From positions 30,978,638 through 31,042,637 of the forward strand of contig JAGTTD010000010.1 of the NCBI GenBank assembly GCA_018398585.1: 64,000 bases of DNA, in the 5' to 3' direction. Numbering within the stretch: the stretch's first letter is position 1; each line of letters opens with the position of its first letter. The notes below the pieces were generated by a model. The model ran no database searches, was not told the origin of the DNA, and saw only the letters and a program-made list of their open reading frames with translations. A program made the translations under genes and the position numbers. This DNA comes from Simmondsia chinensis. Its lineage: Eukaryota > Streptophyta > Magnoliopsida > Caryophyllales > Simmondsiaceae. Shown here piece after piece: positions 1 to 11,630 of the stretch.

Positions 1-1190
1 GCATTTTCTAACAGAAGAAATTATCACATTATGATAGAGGACATGTATAGATTATTGAACTCTGGGGCACATCAATTATTTTCATTTGGAATTTACCTAA
101 ATTTGGCAAAAGATACATGATTAATAAAAATATTAAACTTCAGAGTATTTGGGCAATAAAATTTTTAAACTTAGGTTACATTGTTGTATATTACTAAAAC
201 ATCACGATACCTATGTAATAAATGCAAAAATCTTGGGGTACTTTCATAATATCCCTATATAATAGCATACAGCAATTCAAATTGATCAAAATTGTTTTGT
301 TAAAATAATGACAAAATAATATCCAAGTTGCGTTTGATTATTCAGTCCAATTCTTGTTTGATGTTGTGATGCTAAATGTCTACGGTCCAATCTGATTCAT
401 TTCGATTCGACCTAGATTCTCACTATAAATGTCGTGAATATTTCTGCACCACTTAGAATCATGAAGATACCAAATAGGCGAAACCCTTTTTCCACCGGAA
501 AACTTTTTCCTTCATGAAATATGCAATAGCTGAAATTGGAAAGCTAATTCATATTCCATAACTCATAGTTAACCTTAAAATTTTTTATTTTTTTAAACTT
601 TTTATTTAATTTTTTTCACTCTTTCCCTTCACATTTTAGAAACTTTTGTGTAATAATTGGAATTTTTTAATGAATTACAAACAACTTTATAAATAAAAAA
701 TACTTTAAAAATTTTTTGTGACAAAATACTATAACAGTGGGCTAAACTCTTAACAATTTTACAAATTCAGAGGTGAATGATAATTTTGTTATTTGTCAAA
801 CATATTACTCAATATAATTTAATTAAAATAAGTTAAATTTGATCTTTTAATGTATTTATACTCTAAAATGCAGCATTTTATTTAATGAATGGTTAATGCC
901 GTCAGTATTAAATGTTATATTAAAAAAAAATTACAAAATGAGGTATGATTTCACCCTTTTAGATATGTTTTTTTGCATAATGGAGACTAGAATATTCGTT
1001 AAGTAGAGCATTTATGACATGGTGAGACATGGACTTGCAGAGTTGTGTCCAACGACTGCAATCATTTGTATCTGGTTCATCCCATGTCCAGCCCAACGCA
1101 TTACATCATCATAAGTCATGGCCAAAACAGAGCCATCACCCGATATTATTGGAGATCAGAAATGAGCATCAGAATAAAAAAAACTCGTAA
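1..1190. other. AT-rich intergenic DNA, no gene recognised
   Basis: Very AT-rich DNA with homopolymer A/T runs and stops in all frames. The one coding-like patch is a 40-odd codon open stretch on the minus strand at about 1024-1149, which is richer in G+C than its surroundings and has no recognised family. No TIR, LTR or tRNA-like structure was seen. Confidence 0.5.
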
Positions 1191-2189
1191 GCCCCTATTT
1201 GACAAATGAAATTAAAGTTATATTATGAAATTACAATTTTAATTTTAATTCTGGTGAAATTAAAATTTTAATGGAATTAAATTCTATTGTTTGGTTCATC
1301 AAATGAATTAGAAGTCAGAATTATAATTATATAAATATTTGAATCATCAATGGTTTTTAGTCAATTGAGTTAGAGTATTTCGAGTTTTAAATCAGCTACG
1401 GTTGAATTTTGGTCGAAGTAGTTCACATTGTGTTCAAGTTATTATGATCAGAGCGATTTAATTTGAGTTGGAGTTATTTGATTTTCGAGTTAAAATAGGT
1501 AGAATATCATGTTGGATCATTTAGTATTCAAGTTACCTCGGATTTTCAGTTAATCAAATTAGGTGTTTTTGGGATTCAGGCTAGTTATGATTAGATTTGT
1601 ATTCATCTAGGTCATTTCAAACTTGAGTTATCTTAGTTTTGGGACAAATGAGTCATATCATTTTAAATTTTGAGTCATCTTATGATGAGTTTGAGATAAT
1701 CATTTGGGTAAGGGTTGCATTAAAATTTGGGTTAATTTGATCCAATTATTTCCACTTCGGCTCAACTTGTTTGCATGGCATTTAAGTTGAGTAGTTTCAT
1801 TCTCTTGATTTGAGTTATCTCGAGTTTCGGGTCAATTGGATTGGGTCATTTTGGACTTTGAGCTAAGGTGGTTACGGTCATTTCAAGTTTAACTCATTCA
1901 AGTTGGATGATTTCGAGGTTTGGATCAAATTTTAAGTTGTATCTAAGTTTTTGGATTTTAAATCATCTTTGATTTTGGTTAATCAAATTGGGTCAATTTG
2001 GTGGTTAATGTGGAATTGCAATTGCATATCTTTTCCCCAAGGAATTGGAAAGTATGATTTTAGTTAAAATCCAATTCCATGGAATTGGCCAGTGGAATTG
2101 TAATTCCAATTCCAGCAGGTGAACCAAATAACAAAATTGGAATTCTGGGCTCCAATTCCAACCTCCAATTTCATGCCCCAAACACAACC
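1191..2189. mobile_element. Non-autonomous PIF/Harbinger-like DNA transposon
   Basis: The two ends are imperfect inverted repeats: the left begins GCCCCTATTTGACAAATGAA and the reverse complement of the right begins GGTTGTGTTTGGGGCATGAA. TAA stands directly outside both ends (1188-1190 and 2190-2192), as expected for the 3-bp TWA duplication of PIF/Harbinger elements. Subterminal DNA is rich in GGAATTCC/CCAATTCC blocks in both orientations. The middle (about 1330-1990) is a string of degenerate repeats and no transposase is encoded. The family call rests on termini and TSD only. Confidence 0.5.
1330..1990. repeat. Degenerate internal minisatellite of the PIF/Harbinger-like element
   Basis: The blocks GAGTTAT(C/T), GGTCATTT, TTTCGAGTTT and GGGTCAATT recur every few tens of bases with substitutions and changes in spacing. 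The pattern looks like an old, eroded tandem array filling the middle of the element. Unit length could not be fixed by eye; about 45-60 bp is an estimate. Confidence 0.4.
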
Positions 2190-2650
2190 TAATATTAATA
2201 TCAATGCAAAATTATTATTATTGTCAAGGTAAGTTGTAGTTTTTAAGGCAATTTTATGGCTCTTACTATTAGTATATCATGTCGTTCCTCTAACAATGTG
2301 ATGAGTGGAAACGTAAAAAACAAATTCAGCACATCAAATTCGAAGAAAAACTCGAAATCCACTAAAGAGGAAAAAAAACTAGGGCTTTGTATTTCAATAA
2401 TGGGAGCATGAGCCATATAACAAACCATAACGAGTACTTATAGGCAAACAAGAAACCTTAAAACGCAAAATTATAAAAGTACCTTTTAGAGGCTGAAATT
2501 GGGGGAAATAGGTGGGGCCAGCAGCAAAGCAAAAGCAATTGCATATTTGAAAGGTTATGATGTAGCCCCACCTTAGCCTTTGGTAGGTTTTGGGGGTGAA
2601 TGGGTCTTGGCGGGTTGATTTTGGCGAGATGAGTCAATTGGCGGAACCCA
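2190..2650. other. Spacer, nothing recognised
   Basis: Short AT-rich spacer followed by a somewhat GC-richer stretch leading into the gypsy remnant. No gene, RNA or repeat structure was seen. Confidence 0.4.
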
Positions 2651-2659
2651 AAGAGAGAT

Positions 2660-2930
2660 GCGGTGAAGACAGCGGTGAAGATAGGATTTGACTTATATTA
2701 GGATTAGATTTATATTTCAAATTTTATTTAGTTATTACTTATCTTTTAGTATTTATTTATCTTTTAGTATTTTATTTATCTCTTAGAGTTTGACTTGAAT
2801 TCAATTAGCTCCTCTATAAATATAATAGGAACCTAGGTTGTTTGATTCTCCAAGTTAAGAATTATTTTGAAGAATATCTTTGTTTCTTTTTTTTTGGGTT
2901 GTGAGAAATTGAGCCCTTATACCGGACAAG
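2660..2930 (+). repeat. Left LTR of the gypsy remnant (approximate)
   Basis: Matches the right copy at about 5150-5350 in block order, including the TATAAATA-type box in the CTCTATAAATATAATAGG context near 2812. It differs by many substitutions and indels, including a local duplication of TTATCTTTTAGTATTT near 2735-2780. The 3' boundary is uncertain. Confidence 0.45.
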
Positions 2931-3019
2931 GAGCTACCGGATCCTAGGCTGAGGCAGCGTTGGCCCAGTACTGGAAACCCCCACGGTTATGATGATTGTA
3001 GGTGGGAATCCAAACTCTG

Positions 3020-3710
3020 GATTGAAATTCTGGGGTTTAACGGTGGAGGATGGCCAGAGGAGTTCTTAGATTGGCTTGTCGCCATCGAGGAGATTCTGGA
3101 GTTTAGGGAGGTGTCGAAGAGGAAGCAGGCGCTGGTTGTCGCTACAAGGTTACGAGGATCGGCAACCGCCCGGTGGACACATCTAAAACAAATTCAGTTT
3201 TGCCAAGGGAAAGCAAAGATAAAGTCTTGGGAGAAGATGAAGAAACACATGAGAGGCGCCTTCTTACCTCATAATCACGCCAGGATGATGTACCAGTGGC
3301 CATAAGGGTTGCGACAGGGCTCTAGGTCCTTGGGGGAATACACGGCGGAGTTTGATTCGTTGATTGCCAGGAAGGACTTGGACGAAACGGAGAGCAGCTA
3401 GAGGATCGATATATTAGTGGGTTGAAGGAATCAATACAGGAGGTGTTGGAACATGTTCGCCATCTTTTCAGTCTCGAAAGAGAGTCAGAGGGTAGTAAAC
3501 GTCAAAAAGCAACAAAGGCGATGTCAAGTTTGTGGCATTGGGAATACCCAGGATAGTGGGCATGACCAAGTATGACAAATCAACTCGGATGCGCAAGGAA
3601 GGCCGGTTACCGCCAACCTTAGGAAGGACTTGGTAGGTAGCTCCAGAACCCGTTACTTTAAGTGTGAAGAGATGCGACACCATGCTGCTAAGTGTCATAA
3701 AGGTGACCTA
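3020..3710 (+). pseudogene. Gypsy gag with degenerate zinc knuckle
   Basis: Translated across stops, the region shows the plant gypsy capsid pattern: a 'PEEFLDWLVAIEEILEF' stretch, then 'RLRGSATARWTHLKQ', 'KIKSWEKMKKHMRGAFLPHN' and 'LRQGSRS'. The longest open piece is 3111-3305. At about 3653-3705 a CCHC knuckle is recognisable, but its first Cys has become Tyr (YFKCEEMRHHAAKCHKG). Gag normally forms the cytoplasmic virus-like particle. Internal stops after 'MMYQWP' and near the C-terminus make it non-functional. The family call is firm; exact ends are not. Confidence 0.7.
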
Positions 3711-3869
3711 CCGAGCAAGGGTCTTTACATCAAGGGACTCCATGGAGAAGATGGCAGGGTTATCGAGGAAGAGGCTAGCGACGAGTTGGCACAGCAAGAC
3801 AAGGAAGCAGTTGCTGGCGACGAGGGCCGTTTACTTATGGTGAGGTGAGTATGCTTCGCGCCAAAGGAA

Positions 3870-4260
3870 GAGGAGGGAGACACTTGGCTAAGGTGTAACA
3901 CCTTCCAAAAGATGAGCACTGTTTGCAAGAGGTTATGCCGCCTAGTGATCGATTCGGGAAGCTGCGAGAATGTCATCTCCGAAGAAGCCGTGCAAAGGCT
4001 TGGTTTGAAGATGGAGAATCACCCGGACCCATATAAGTTGTCTTGGCTCAAGAAAAGAAACCAAGTAACCATCTCTAAGTGATGCCTAGTTCACTTTTCC
4101 ATTGGGTCAAAATATCGAGACGAGGTGTGGTGTGACATGGTAGCCATGGATGCTTGTCATATGCTTTGGGACGACCATGGAAATTTGATCGAGACGCCAT
4201 CCATGAAGGACGACGGAACACTTATAGCTTCATGTTTGAGGGCACAAGGATAGTCCTATT
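3870..4260 (+). pseudogene. Gypsy retropepsin-like protease remnant
   Basis: The translation contains 'LVIDSGSCENVISEEAVQRL', carrying the D-S-G active-site triad, followed by 'HPDPYKLSWLKK', 'HFSIGSKYRDEVWCD' and 'MDACHM'. A downstream 'NTYSFMFEG' block is typical of the protease-to-RT linker in plant gypsy Pol. One in-frame stop interrupts 'VTISK/CLVHF' and a frame change follows. The protease would cut the Gag-Pol polyprotein. The linker continues to about 4440 and then the rest of Pol is gone. Confidence 0.7.
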
Positions 4261-4599
4261 GCCTAAGAAGGATGAAGCTCCACAACCACAACCATACTAG
4301 CCAAAGATGTTGGCGGAAACAAGGAAGCAACCATGCCGGCTAAGGAAATAGGACAAGTAGACGGTGAAGAGCTGAAAGAGGTATCGTCATGTGTATTGGT
4401 GGCGGAGGAGAGTTCACATTGGAAGAATTTGATGCCGGGGGGAAGTTACCAAGTAGACTCCAAGTAAGCCATGAGACATTTCCGGGATCCAAGCTTCAGG
4501 GGTCCACGGCACTGTTGCCGCCAAAGGAGAATGAGGCATGGCGAGCTGACATTCACGGTAGGTCTATAGTTATGGGATCTGGGATCTCCGGCGCATTAA

Positions 4600-5000
4600 A
4601 GGTTCAGGTGATTTCGAGTCAAATTCGTGGACGAATTCTTTCCAATTTGGGGAAAATGATGTCGTCCACACTTAGGAAGGATAAACTACAACCTGACCAT
4701 TGACAGAATAAGCCAACAACCCACAACCCAAACTACCACAGTAAACGTGGTAAGGTTAACCTTTCCAGGATAGACTTGGTAGGAGAGCCGTGATAGGGAC
4801 GGCAAGAGATGAATTGCCGCAAGGAGACAAACACAGGGCTACGTTGGTTTTTCATGTTCGCAGATAATGGAGTTGACAGGCTTGGGGGTGACGGCGGGGG
4901 TAGAGTTGGCGACGTCGATCCTACTAATCCTCAGGTGAATTCCAGGGCGAATTCTTTCCAAGCCTGAGAGGATGATGCAGCTCGTTAATAAGCTTGGCGG
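4600..5000 (+). repeat. Repeated end-of-pol/3' module in the gypsy remnant
   Basis: A short block with GGACGAATTCTTTCCAA followed a few bases on by GATGATG occurs at about 4630-4665 and again, modified, at about 4937-4975. In related elements this kind of block lies just after the pol stop. Two copies suggest internal deletion plus duplication. Nothing else is recognised in this stretch. Confidence 0.4.
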
Positions 5001-5149
5001 GATTCTTGGTGGGTCCGAGTTGGCGGCTGCTTAGTTGACGGATATGGAGGGCAAAGCTCGTACACCTGCGCTAGGGGAAGGGAGATGCCACCCGTGCTTT
5101 GGGTTGGTGGTTCATGACACAGGCATGAAGATTGGCGGCATGTTTGGGA

Positions 5150-5435
5150 CGCGGTGAAGATTGAATTCGAACTAGACTAGGATTAGTTTAAAATTCATAT
5201 TTAAATTTTATATTTATCTTTTAGAGTTTGATTCTAATTAAAATAGCTCCCCTACATATAAATAAGGAGACTTAGGGTTTAGTTAACTTTGATTTTCAGA
5301 TTTTTATGAGTTATTTGGGAGCCTTTTTCTGGGGTTGTGAGAATTAAGCATATCTTTGCCTCTTTGTTTTATTATTTTGTTAATAAAATTGAACTGTTCC
5401 CTAATTTTTCACTTACGTGCTGCATCAGGTTATAG
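5150..5435 (+). repeat. Right LTR of the gypsy remnant (approximate)
   Basis: Begins with the shared GCGGTGAAGA block, carries TATAAATAAGGA near 5256-5267 and ends in or near ACGTGCTGCATCA at about 5414-5428. The final part has no clear partner in the left copy, so the 3' end is uncertain. Confidence 0.45.
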
Positions 5436-6470
5436 GGCTCGTATTCTTATAAATCAAAAAGTTATGGTTGCTTGAATTTGCTCACACAAATTAGTGTTAA
5501 TGGCCCACCCATTTGGATTTCTGGAGGTTCAGCTACTTCAAAAACTCTCTTGCTACTCATCCTACATCACAATAATAATTTTTGCGCTAATAACAACTCC
5601 TACATAAATAATTGTGAATCAATGTGTTGCTTCACTTCCTGTACGAAGTTTGGTTTCATTGAGCGGATATAGATCGACACCATATTGAAAAATAATTTTA
5701 AAGCAATGCATTGTTTCACTGATGTCGCATTGTTGTCTTATTAGATAGGCACTCAAATAGTATTATTGATTACGAATTTATTTTTGACATGTCACTTTTG
5801 TTTTGGACTTGAAAGTCTATTTATGGCTTAATTACATTGAACACCTGCTTAAATATTGAGATGTCATCATGGACATCATCTATCTCATGGCACGTTTTGA
5901 AAAAACAATCACTTGTATGTAAAACTCGTAAAATACATTCATATAATAAATAAATAAATAAAATAATTGTATTAAATAATTGTTAAAAATTAAATAATTG
6001 CGCTTTTAAGATATTGTTCTTGTCACCTAAATGATGCTAGTGGACTAGAAGGAGCAAAGATATTGGTTAGAGTCAAGTACCCCTAATTCATACCAATTTC
6101 TCGTCTGTGTTTAGTCTTTCAATAAAGGTTAACTAAACCACTAACTCAATCCTTGTAAGGGATAAGGCCTCACCATAATTCCTTTACCTGATTATAATAA
6201 GGTTAAAAGAGGCAATAATAGCAGCCATACAAAAGGAGTGGATATGAAGAAACACACATAAGCTCATGTTTCCAAGTTAACATATTATCAACGATAAGGC
6301 AGAGAGTGGCTTCTTGCAGGTCATGAGTGAGTGCTGGCCAAAGTTCAGTTCTTCATTTGAATAACCGATGCGCCATCCTAGTTGTAGTGACATACGATAC
6401 CACACCAGAAGCTCACGTACTCTGCAATAGGGTGCTTTTTTTGTTAAAATGGAAAGCATCTTGAGTGCTT
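5436..6470. other. Intergenic, nothing recognised
   Basis: AT-rich DNA without recognised coding, RNA or terminal-repeat signals. The last few hundred bases could be the extreme 3' end of the LINE that follows (minus strand), but no conserved motif was seen. Confidence 0.4.
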
Positions 6471-6479
6471 TTCGTTTGG

Positions 6480-8680
6480 AAGATAATCTCTATGATGCCT
6501 ATCTACCAAAAAAAGTGCCTTGTTGCCATAGTTAAAACTTATCACAATCTCTGTGTTCATGATAAAGTTAATCAGGTCTAGATGGTTCCAGCGGTTAAAA
6601 TATCTTGCTAATGGATTTTTCAGCTATAAAGAGTGGAAGGAGGGATAGTTTCTTATTAAACCCATATTTTCCTTCAATTATTCTTTCCAAGAGGGGAATT
6701 CTCAATAGTGTAGCACCACTGCCACTTGAAGAAGAGTGAAGAGTTTTGAATCAAAAGATTTGGGATGCCTAATTCTTTTAGATCCTTGGTTAATTGTAGA
6801 TTTCCTACTTAACAAGTTCATGTTCTCTAAACTCAGAGGACCATTCCTCCAAAAAAAAAAAAAAAAATCGTACTCGAGTTGGACAATTTTCATAGCGACT
6901 TTAGAATTTTGTTTGAAAATGGAGTTGTAGTAGGGTAGGAAGCTGGCATATGATAGATATGATAGGAGTATTAAGACGGCCACTAAGTGAGAGGAGATTG
7001 GATTACCAAGAGGCTAGCCTAGACTAGATGTTTCCAATGAAAGTTTTCAAGTGTATTGAACGCTCTAGGGTGTAGCCTAAAGGAATACAAATACACCTTA
7101 TTGTGAGTTGACAATTTTGCAACTGAATGCAAATACAATATCTGATCTCCGAGTAGTTTTGACTCCTAGTCCAACTAGAATGCTTTTCTAAAAATTTATT
7201 TTTAGCGTTGAAACTAGTTGGAAGTCTCTCAAAACTTCTTGGACATTTCGAAGTCTGTCATCCTTAGCTTTGCAAAAGATGAGTAGGAAATTAGAATACT
7301 AAAAGTATGAAAGTCTGACAAGGGGAACTTCGATTTGTTATTTGGAGACTAGAAAATATGCGATTGTTTTCTCGCGTATTAATGAATAGTAAAGAACCTT
7401 GACCACAATAATGCGAAGAAATGGGGAAACGAGGCCTCTTTGTCTAAGGCATTTGTGGGTTTTGAAGGGCTTGGTAAGTGAGCCGTTTACCAAAATTGAG
7501 ATTAAGGCCGTAGAAAAACACGCAATAATCCACTGCCTCCATTTGAGATCAAACCTCCTTTTGACCTAGTTTCCCGTTAAGGAAATTCCTGTCAACAAAA
7601 TAAAAGGATTTGAATCTATCTTCATAGTACAACCTTTTGTTTATAAATTTTTTTGGATCTAACAACTTTATTAGCAATAGGGACTCCATATAAGCTTTTC
7701 CCCCAACTTATAAAAGCCTTTTGAGAATTACTTATCATAGTAAGGATGGCTCTACTAAGTTGGCTGGGAAAGATTTTTCACTTAATTTTGTGAAGGAAAC
7801 CAATAAGGCTAATCAGCTTAAGGTCTTGAAGGTTAAAAGTCCGGGAACTATGGGAATACGCGTTATCCATTTTATATTTACATGCGAAGGGATTGGTCCT
7901 ATTTATTGGAAGGATTTAAAGATCTGGACAATATCTTGACTAGCAGTAACCGAGAATGTTTAACAAAAGCGAATTTAAAGCCATACAATCTAAGAACCTT
8001 AGAACCATTACATCTCCGAGCTACACCCTTTATTTCCCTCTAGACCTACAGAGTCCTTTGGGAACACTTATTTGAGTTTTATGCTGGACATGAAAGTTTT
8101 CGCGAGGTTTTCACACAAATGGATACATTTAAGTATTGGATGGTTATGTACCTAATGTGGTTAGGCCTCACAATGGAGTGGTCTCCAACCATTAGAAGAG
8201 TAATTGCCTTCCCCTTGAACATGTAATTAGCGATGGCATGGATGTATTTTATGTTTCTATTCCCTTCCTTGAGTGTCTTAATTGATTTGTGAAATTTTCA
8301 ATTTAGTAAGGTCTTTGTTTTTGTCAATCAATCAAAAGAAGGCTCAATCTTTGCAATGCGTTCATTAATGTTCCCAAAATATTGGTTATTCTAGACTCGC
8401 AAATAATATTTCAATGCTTTGAAATTTTCACGAATGGGGTAAAAAAAAATTCTCTGGTTTGAAGCCAACAATCTAAGTATCTGAAGGGGTGGAGACTACG
8501 AACTAAATTTCCCCCCATCCATCTGCAGGGGAATGTGATCATAGAGCTTAAGATTGAGGCGAAGGAGTTCAACAAAGGGAAAGACACTGCAGCATTGGCT
8601 ATCTACTAAGGCTCTAGCAATTCTGATAATTGAACTGCGTGTTCTCCAATGACATTTTCTACCAAATAGAGTTGGAAGGA
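6480..8680 (-). pseudogene. Decayed L1-type LINE ORF2 (reverse transcriptase)
   Basis: Read on the minus strand from about 8680 to 6480 across many stops and frameshifts. In order it shows the linker between endonuclease and RT ('LKEGNRNIKYIHAIANYMFK'), an RT N-terminal block ('LKLISLIGFLHKI', 'TMISNSQKAFI', 'GVPIANKVV'), the motif corresponding to GLRQGDPLSPFLF ('CLRQRGLVSPFLRIIVV'), a degraded catalytic box ('NFLLIFCKAKDDRLRN' where ADDTLIFCKA is expected) and the thumb. Most of the endonuclease is missing. Related pieces lie at 54005-55524 and 59821-60322. The catalytic Asp pair is lost. Confidence 0.75.
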
Positions 8681-9099
8681 GACATGTTCAGCGTGAAATT
8701 AGGGCACCTTCCTTGTCTCAGAATTGTATGCACTCAACTCTAACACGTGGTGCGTAGACATTTACATTTGCACATGTTAGCTATGCACAATGGGTGGGTT
8801 GGGTTGGGTATGGGTTAGAACCAATCCTACCCATTTGATCTTAGACCTAAACCCAACCCAAACCCATAAACCAATTGCATTATGAGGTTGGGTTGGGTTG
8901 GGTTGGATCTAGGTCTTATTGGGTCAACCCACTATGTAGGTTTAATTAACCTTCAAATATATTAAAGTTGAAATTTATGATATTATATTTCTAAATCCTA
9001 AATGAAATTTCAGTGTTTTTTAAATCAAATCTAAACAGAAAAATTGCAATTATATTGTAAAACGTCAAATTATATTTTACTTCAAGCAATTGTCCATAT

Positions 9100-9235
9100 T
9101 TTTTTATTTTTTTTTTAGATAATTAGTGACAAAGTCGCAATACAAAACAAGCACCTCGTACAAACTGCGACTTACCAAAAAAACTCTCATACAAACTGCG
9201 ATCAAAACAGAGATAAAGATTACAAAGAAATTGAC
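9100..9235 (-). mobile_element. 5'-truncated LINE 3' end
   Basis: On the minus strand a T/G-rich 3'-UTR-like sequence ends CACTAATTATCT and runs directly into an A-rich tail (the T-rich run at 9100-9116 on the plus strand). This is the usual look of short, 5'-truncated plant LINE copies. No coding sequence is present. Confidence 0.4.
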
Positions 9236-9390
9236 ATTATTTACACCAATGGTCGGTGTGCTTTTTTATTAGTTTAGTCTTTATACTTTTATTTGTGTCA
9301 ATTTAGGAACAAATTGACACAATATTAATTATAAGGGGACTAAAATGACATACAAGGTACAGGGACTTTTGGTGTTAATAACCTCATATT
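9236..9390. mobile_element. Short MITE
   Basis: Inverted termini begin ACACCA at the left (about 9242) and, on the reverse complement of the right (about 9383), AACACCAAAAGTCCCTGTAC. Both lead into a TTTAGTCTTTATAC / TTTTAGTCCCC type stretch. Length is about 150 bp with no coding capacity. Confidence 0.4.
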
Positions 9391-9573
9391 ATTTTTCAGT
9401 AGATCGATTTTTTCTGAAATCTAAACATTTAGAATTCATACTGGATCATATCTAAATCCAGAGTAATATGCTGTAGATCCCATAAAGTGATTTGATTATG
9501 TGATTGATATCCTAATTTGTTAATTTGAATATTTAATACACGCATTTGTCCCCTTCTGAATTTAATTTAAACC

Positions 9574-10103
9574 TGTTCCATTTTAAGAGCCCTTAAACCG
9601 ATTTTAGTTTTGATTCAAACTTCTTAAAACAAACAGTTACTTTTGACACAGTAAAACCAAACACTTTCAATAGCGGAACTTAGGATATCCGGTTTTAACT
9701 ACAACAATAACTTTACTGATTTTTGGATCGGTGAAAAGTTTGTCTTAAAATCATGGCTCTAAGCATGAGATGAGTTCACAAGCAACGACAAAAAACATAA
9801 ACGAAATAAATCGAGTACACATGAGATTTTAACATGGTTCGGTCCTAATTGACCTACTCCGCGGTCCCCCTACCACTAGAGAGCTCTATTTTATTAATCA
9901 TACAAACGATTACTACTGCGTAATGTACAAGGCGCTTTTCATACATCAAAACCTAAGCTATTAGTTACAAACTTTACACGAAAACTGTAAAGAAAGAGAG
10001 AGAGTAAGAGAAGATATACCAATTCCATGCCAGTTGCTGCGAAGCCTTACGATTTTAGATCCTCCTTTATCAGCCTTGGTGGTTACCAGCACCGGGCGAG
10101 TTC
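9574..10103 (-). repeat. Outer copia left LTR, part 1
   Basis: Begins TGTTCCATTTTAAGAGCCC and aligns with the right LTR from 23736 (TGCTACGTTTTAAGAGCCC) up to ...GGGCGAG. It is interrupted at 10104 by the inner copia element and resumes at 18878. On the minus-strand element this is the 3' LTR. Confidence 0.88.
10099..10103. repeat. Target duplication, left of inner copia
   Basis: AGTTC here pairs with AGTCC at 18873-18877. The uninterrupted right LTR of the outer element has AGTCC at the same place, so one base of the left copy has mutated since insertion. Confidence 0.8.
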
Positions 10104-10252
10104 TGTTGGGAAAAACATAAAAATTTGGTGAAAAATAAACTATGATGCCGATTATTGGGTTCACAGTTCTCAACTATGGTCACAACAATAGACACCTATT
10201 AGAGCACTTAGAGTAGGAGACTCTTCTCTCTACCTAAGCTCCCGGTCACAGA

Positions 10253-10267
10253 GTCACGCTTCGTGAC
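10253..10267. other. Perfect hairpin in the LTR
   Basis: GTCACGCTTCGTGAC is a 6-bp stem with a 3-base loop. It is preserved exactly in the third LTR at 61949-61963 and altered in the loop-proximal bases at 16760-16774 (GTCACTCATCGTGAC), where the GTCAC/GTGAC arms remain. Confidence 0.6.
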
Positions 10268-11630
10268 ACCTCAAGTGCGAGAGTTCCCGGGAATAGGTTT
10301 GTCTCTATAAACCCTTTGCCCTAATACCGGTTGTTGGGAAGAATTTTAAAAATTCTCCCTAAAGTTTACGCAGCGGAACGGGTTTAGAATTCATAACTCT
10401 AAACCTAGGGTTGATTTAAAATTCCTAATTTTAAATCTACTGACTTAAATTCATAATTTAAAATCTACTGACTTAAATTCATAATTTAAATCAACAGATC
10501 TAAATTCTTAATTTAGATCTGCAGGCCTTTTACTCTAATACATTTATAACAATACATAAACTTGTACAGGCATAATAACGAATACTATAAATAAATAGAA
10601 AAGCGAAAAAGAAAAAAAAAAGAACATACCTGGAATTTATCCTATAAAAGAAAAACCAGAAAGAAAATAATATTCTTCAAAATCGAGACTCCGAGACCTT
10701 CTACGCAATGATCTCGAACTGTCCGGAGGGCGGGCTCTGAAAAATATTAAACTGAGGAAAGAAAATTTTCAACGGGAAATTTTTCTCTCTAATTAGTTCT
10801 CCGAAACAATTTCAGAAACCCTAAATAAATATTTCAGCTCCAATGTCAAACTTCGGAATAAGCCCCTCTATTTATAGGAATATATTGGAGCGAAAAAATA
10901 ACGAAAATTCGATGTGGGATGCGTACAAAATAATTGCAGTTTTAATACAAAATGCAGCGTATCGTGCAAAAGCAACCCAAAACGCTGCGTTTTAACACAG
11001 TTCAAATTCACCTGTTTATTTAATTCAAACCGCATGACACGTGGCAGCGTCCCATTGGTCTGCGCCAGTGCACGTGTACAACCAGCGCGCGACTCTGAAC
11101 CACACGGATCGCCACTGTTTAAACGCGATTTATTATTATTATTATTATTTTGTTTTACTTTGTTTCCGACGTGTAAAAATTCATCTTATAAATTTTAATT
11201 TTCCAAAATTATCTTATTTTATAATTTTCAACTTTTATTCATCTCTTGAGTAATGTTTGGCAAAATTAATTTAACCCATAGTCTTTAATATTTTTCCAAT
11301 GGCAATAAAATACAGAGGCTTGCGCAGGGACCTCAGGGACAATTTAAATCTAGCTCTAAATGGGTTAAATTAAATCATCTCATTATATTAATTTTGTTAC
11401 CATTTAATAAGACTTAATTCTACTAAATAAATCTCACAGCACTCCAGACTTAAATTATTTATTCGATATCTCCCTAATAGACTGTATTGATGACAACAAC
11501 CCCTCCACTAGATGTCTATGACAAAGGATAAATATAATCACTACCATTATCCTTCTCACAACTTTTCCATTAGTTACTGACTCGCTCTTCACTGAATAAT
11601 TCATTTATACTTGAATATATTCATAGTATA

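Larger units (their letters stand above)
2660..5435 (+). mobile_element. Old Ty3/gypsy remnant retaining gag and protease only
   Basis: Two divergent terminal stretches (about 2660-2930 and 5150-5430) share the order GCGGTGAAGA, ATTAGGATTAG, TTTATCTTTTAGAGTTTGA, AATTAGCTCC and TATAAATA, so they are read as LTRs. Between them lie a gypsy gag, a degenerate zinc knuckle and a retropepsin. Reverse transcriptase, RNase H and integrase are missing. The ends are approximate because the LTRs are worn, no primer-binding site is clear, and no target duplication was found. Confidence 0.6.

Noticed and set aside
10914..11253. Plus-strand open frames with a near twin at 17397-17696, looking like a conserved small protein
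   Set aside because: Both lie at matching places in the two LTRs of the inner copia, antisense to the element. Similarity comes from LTR homology, and the 'YYYYY' run is a TAT microsatellite.
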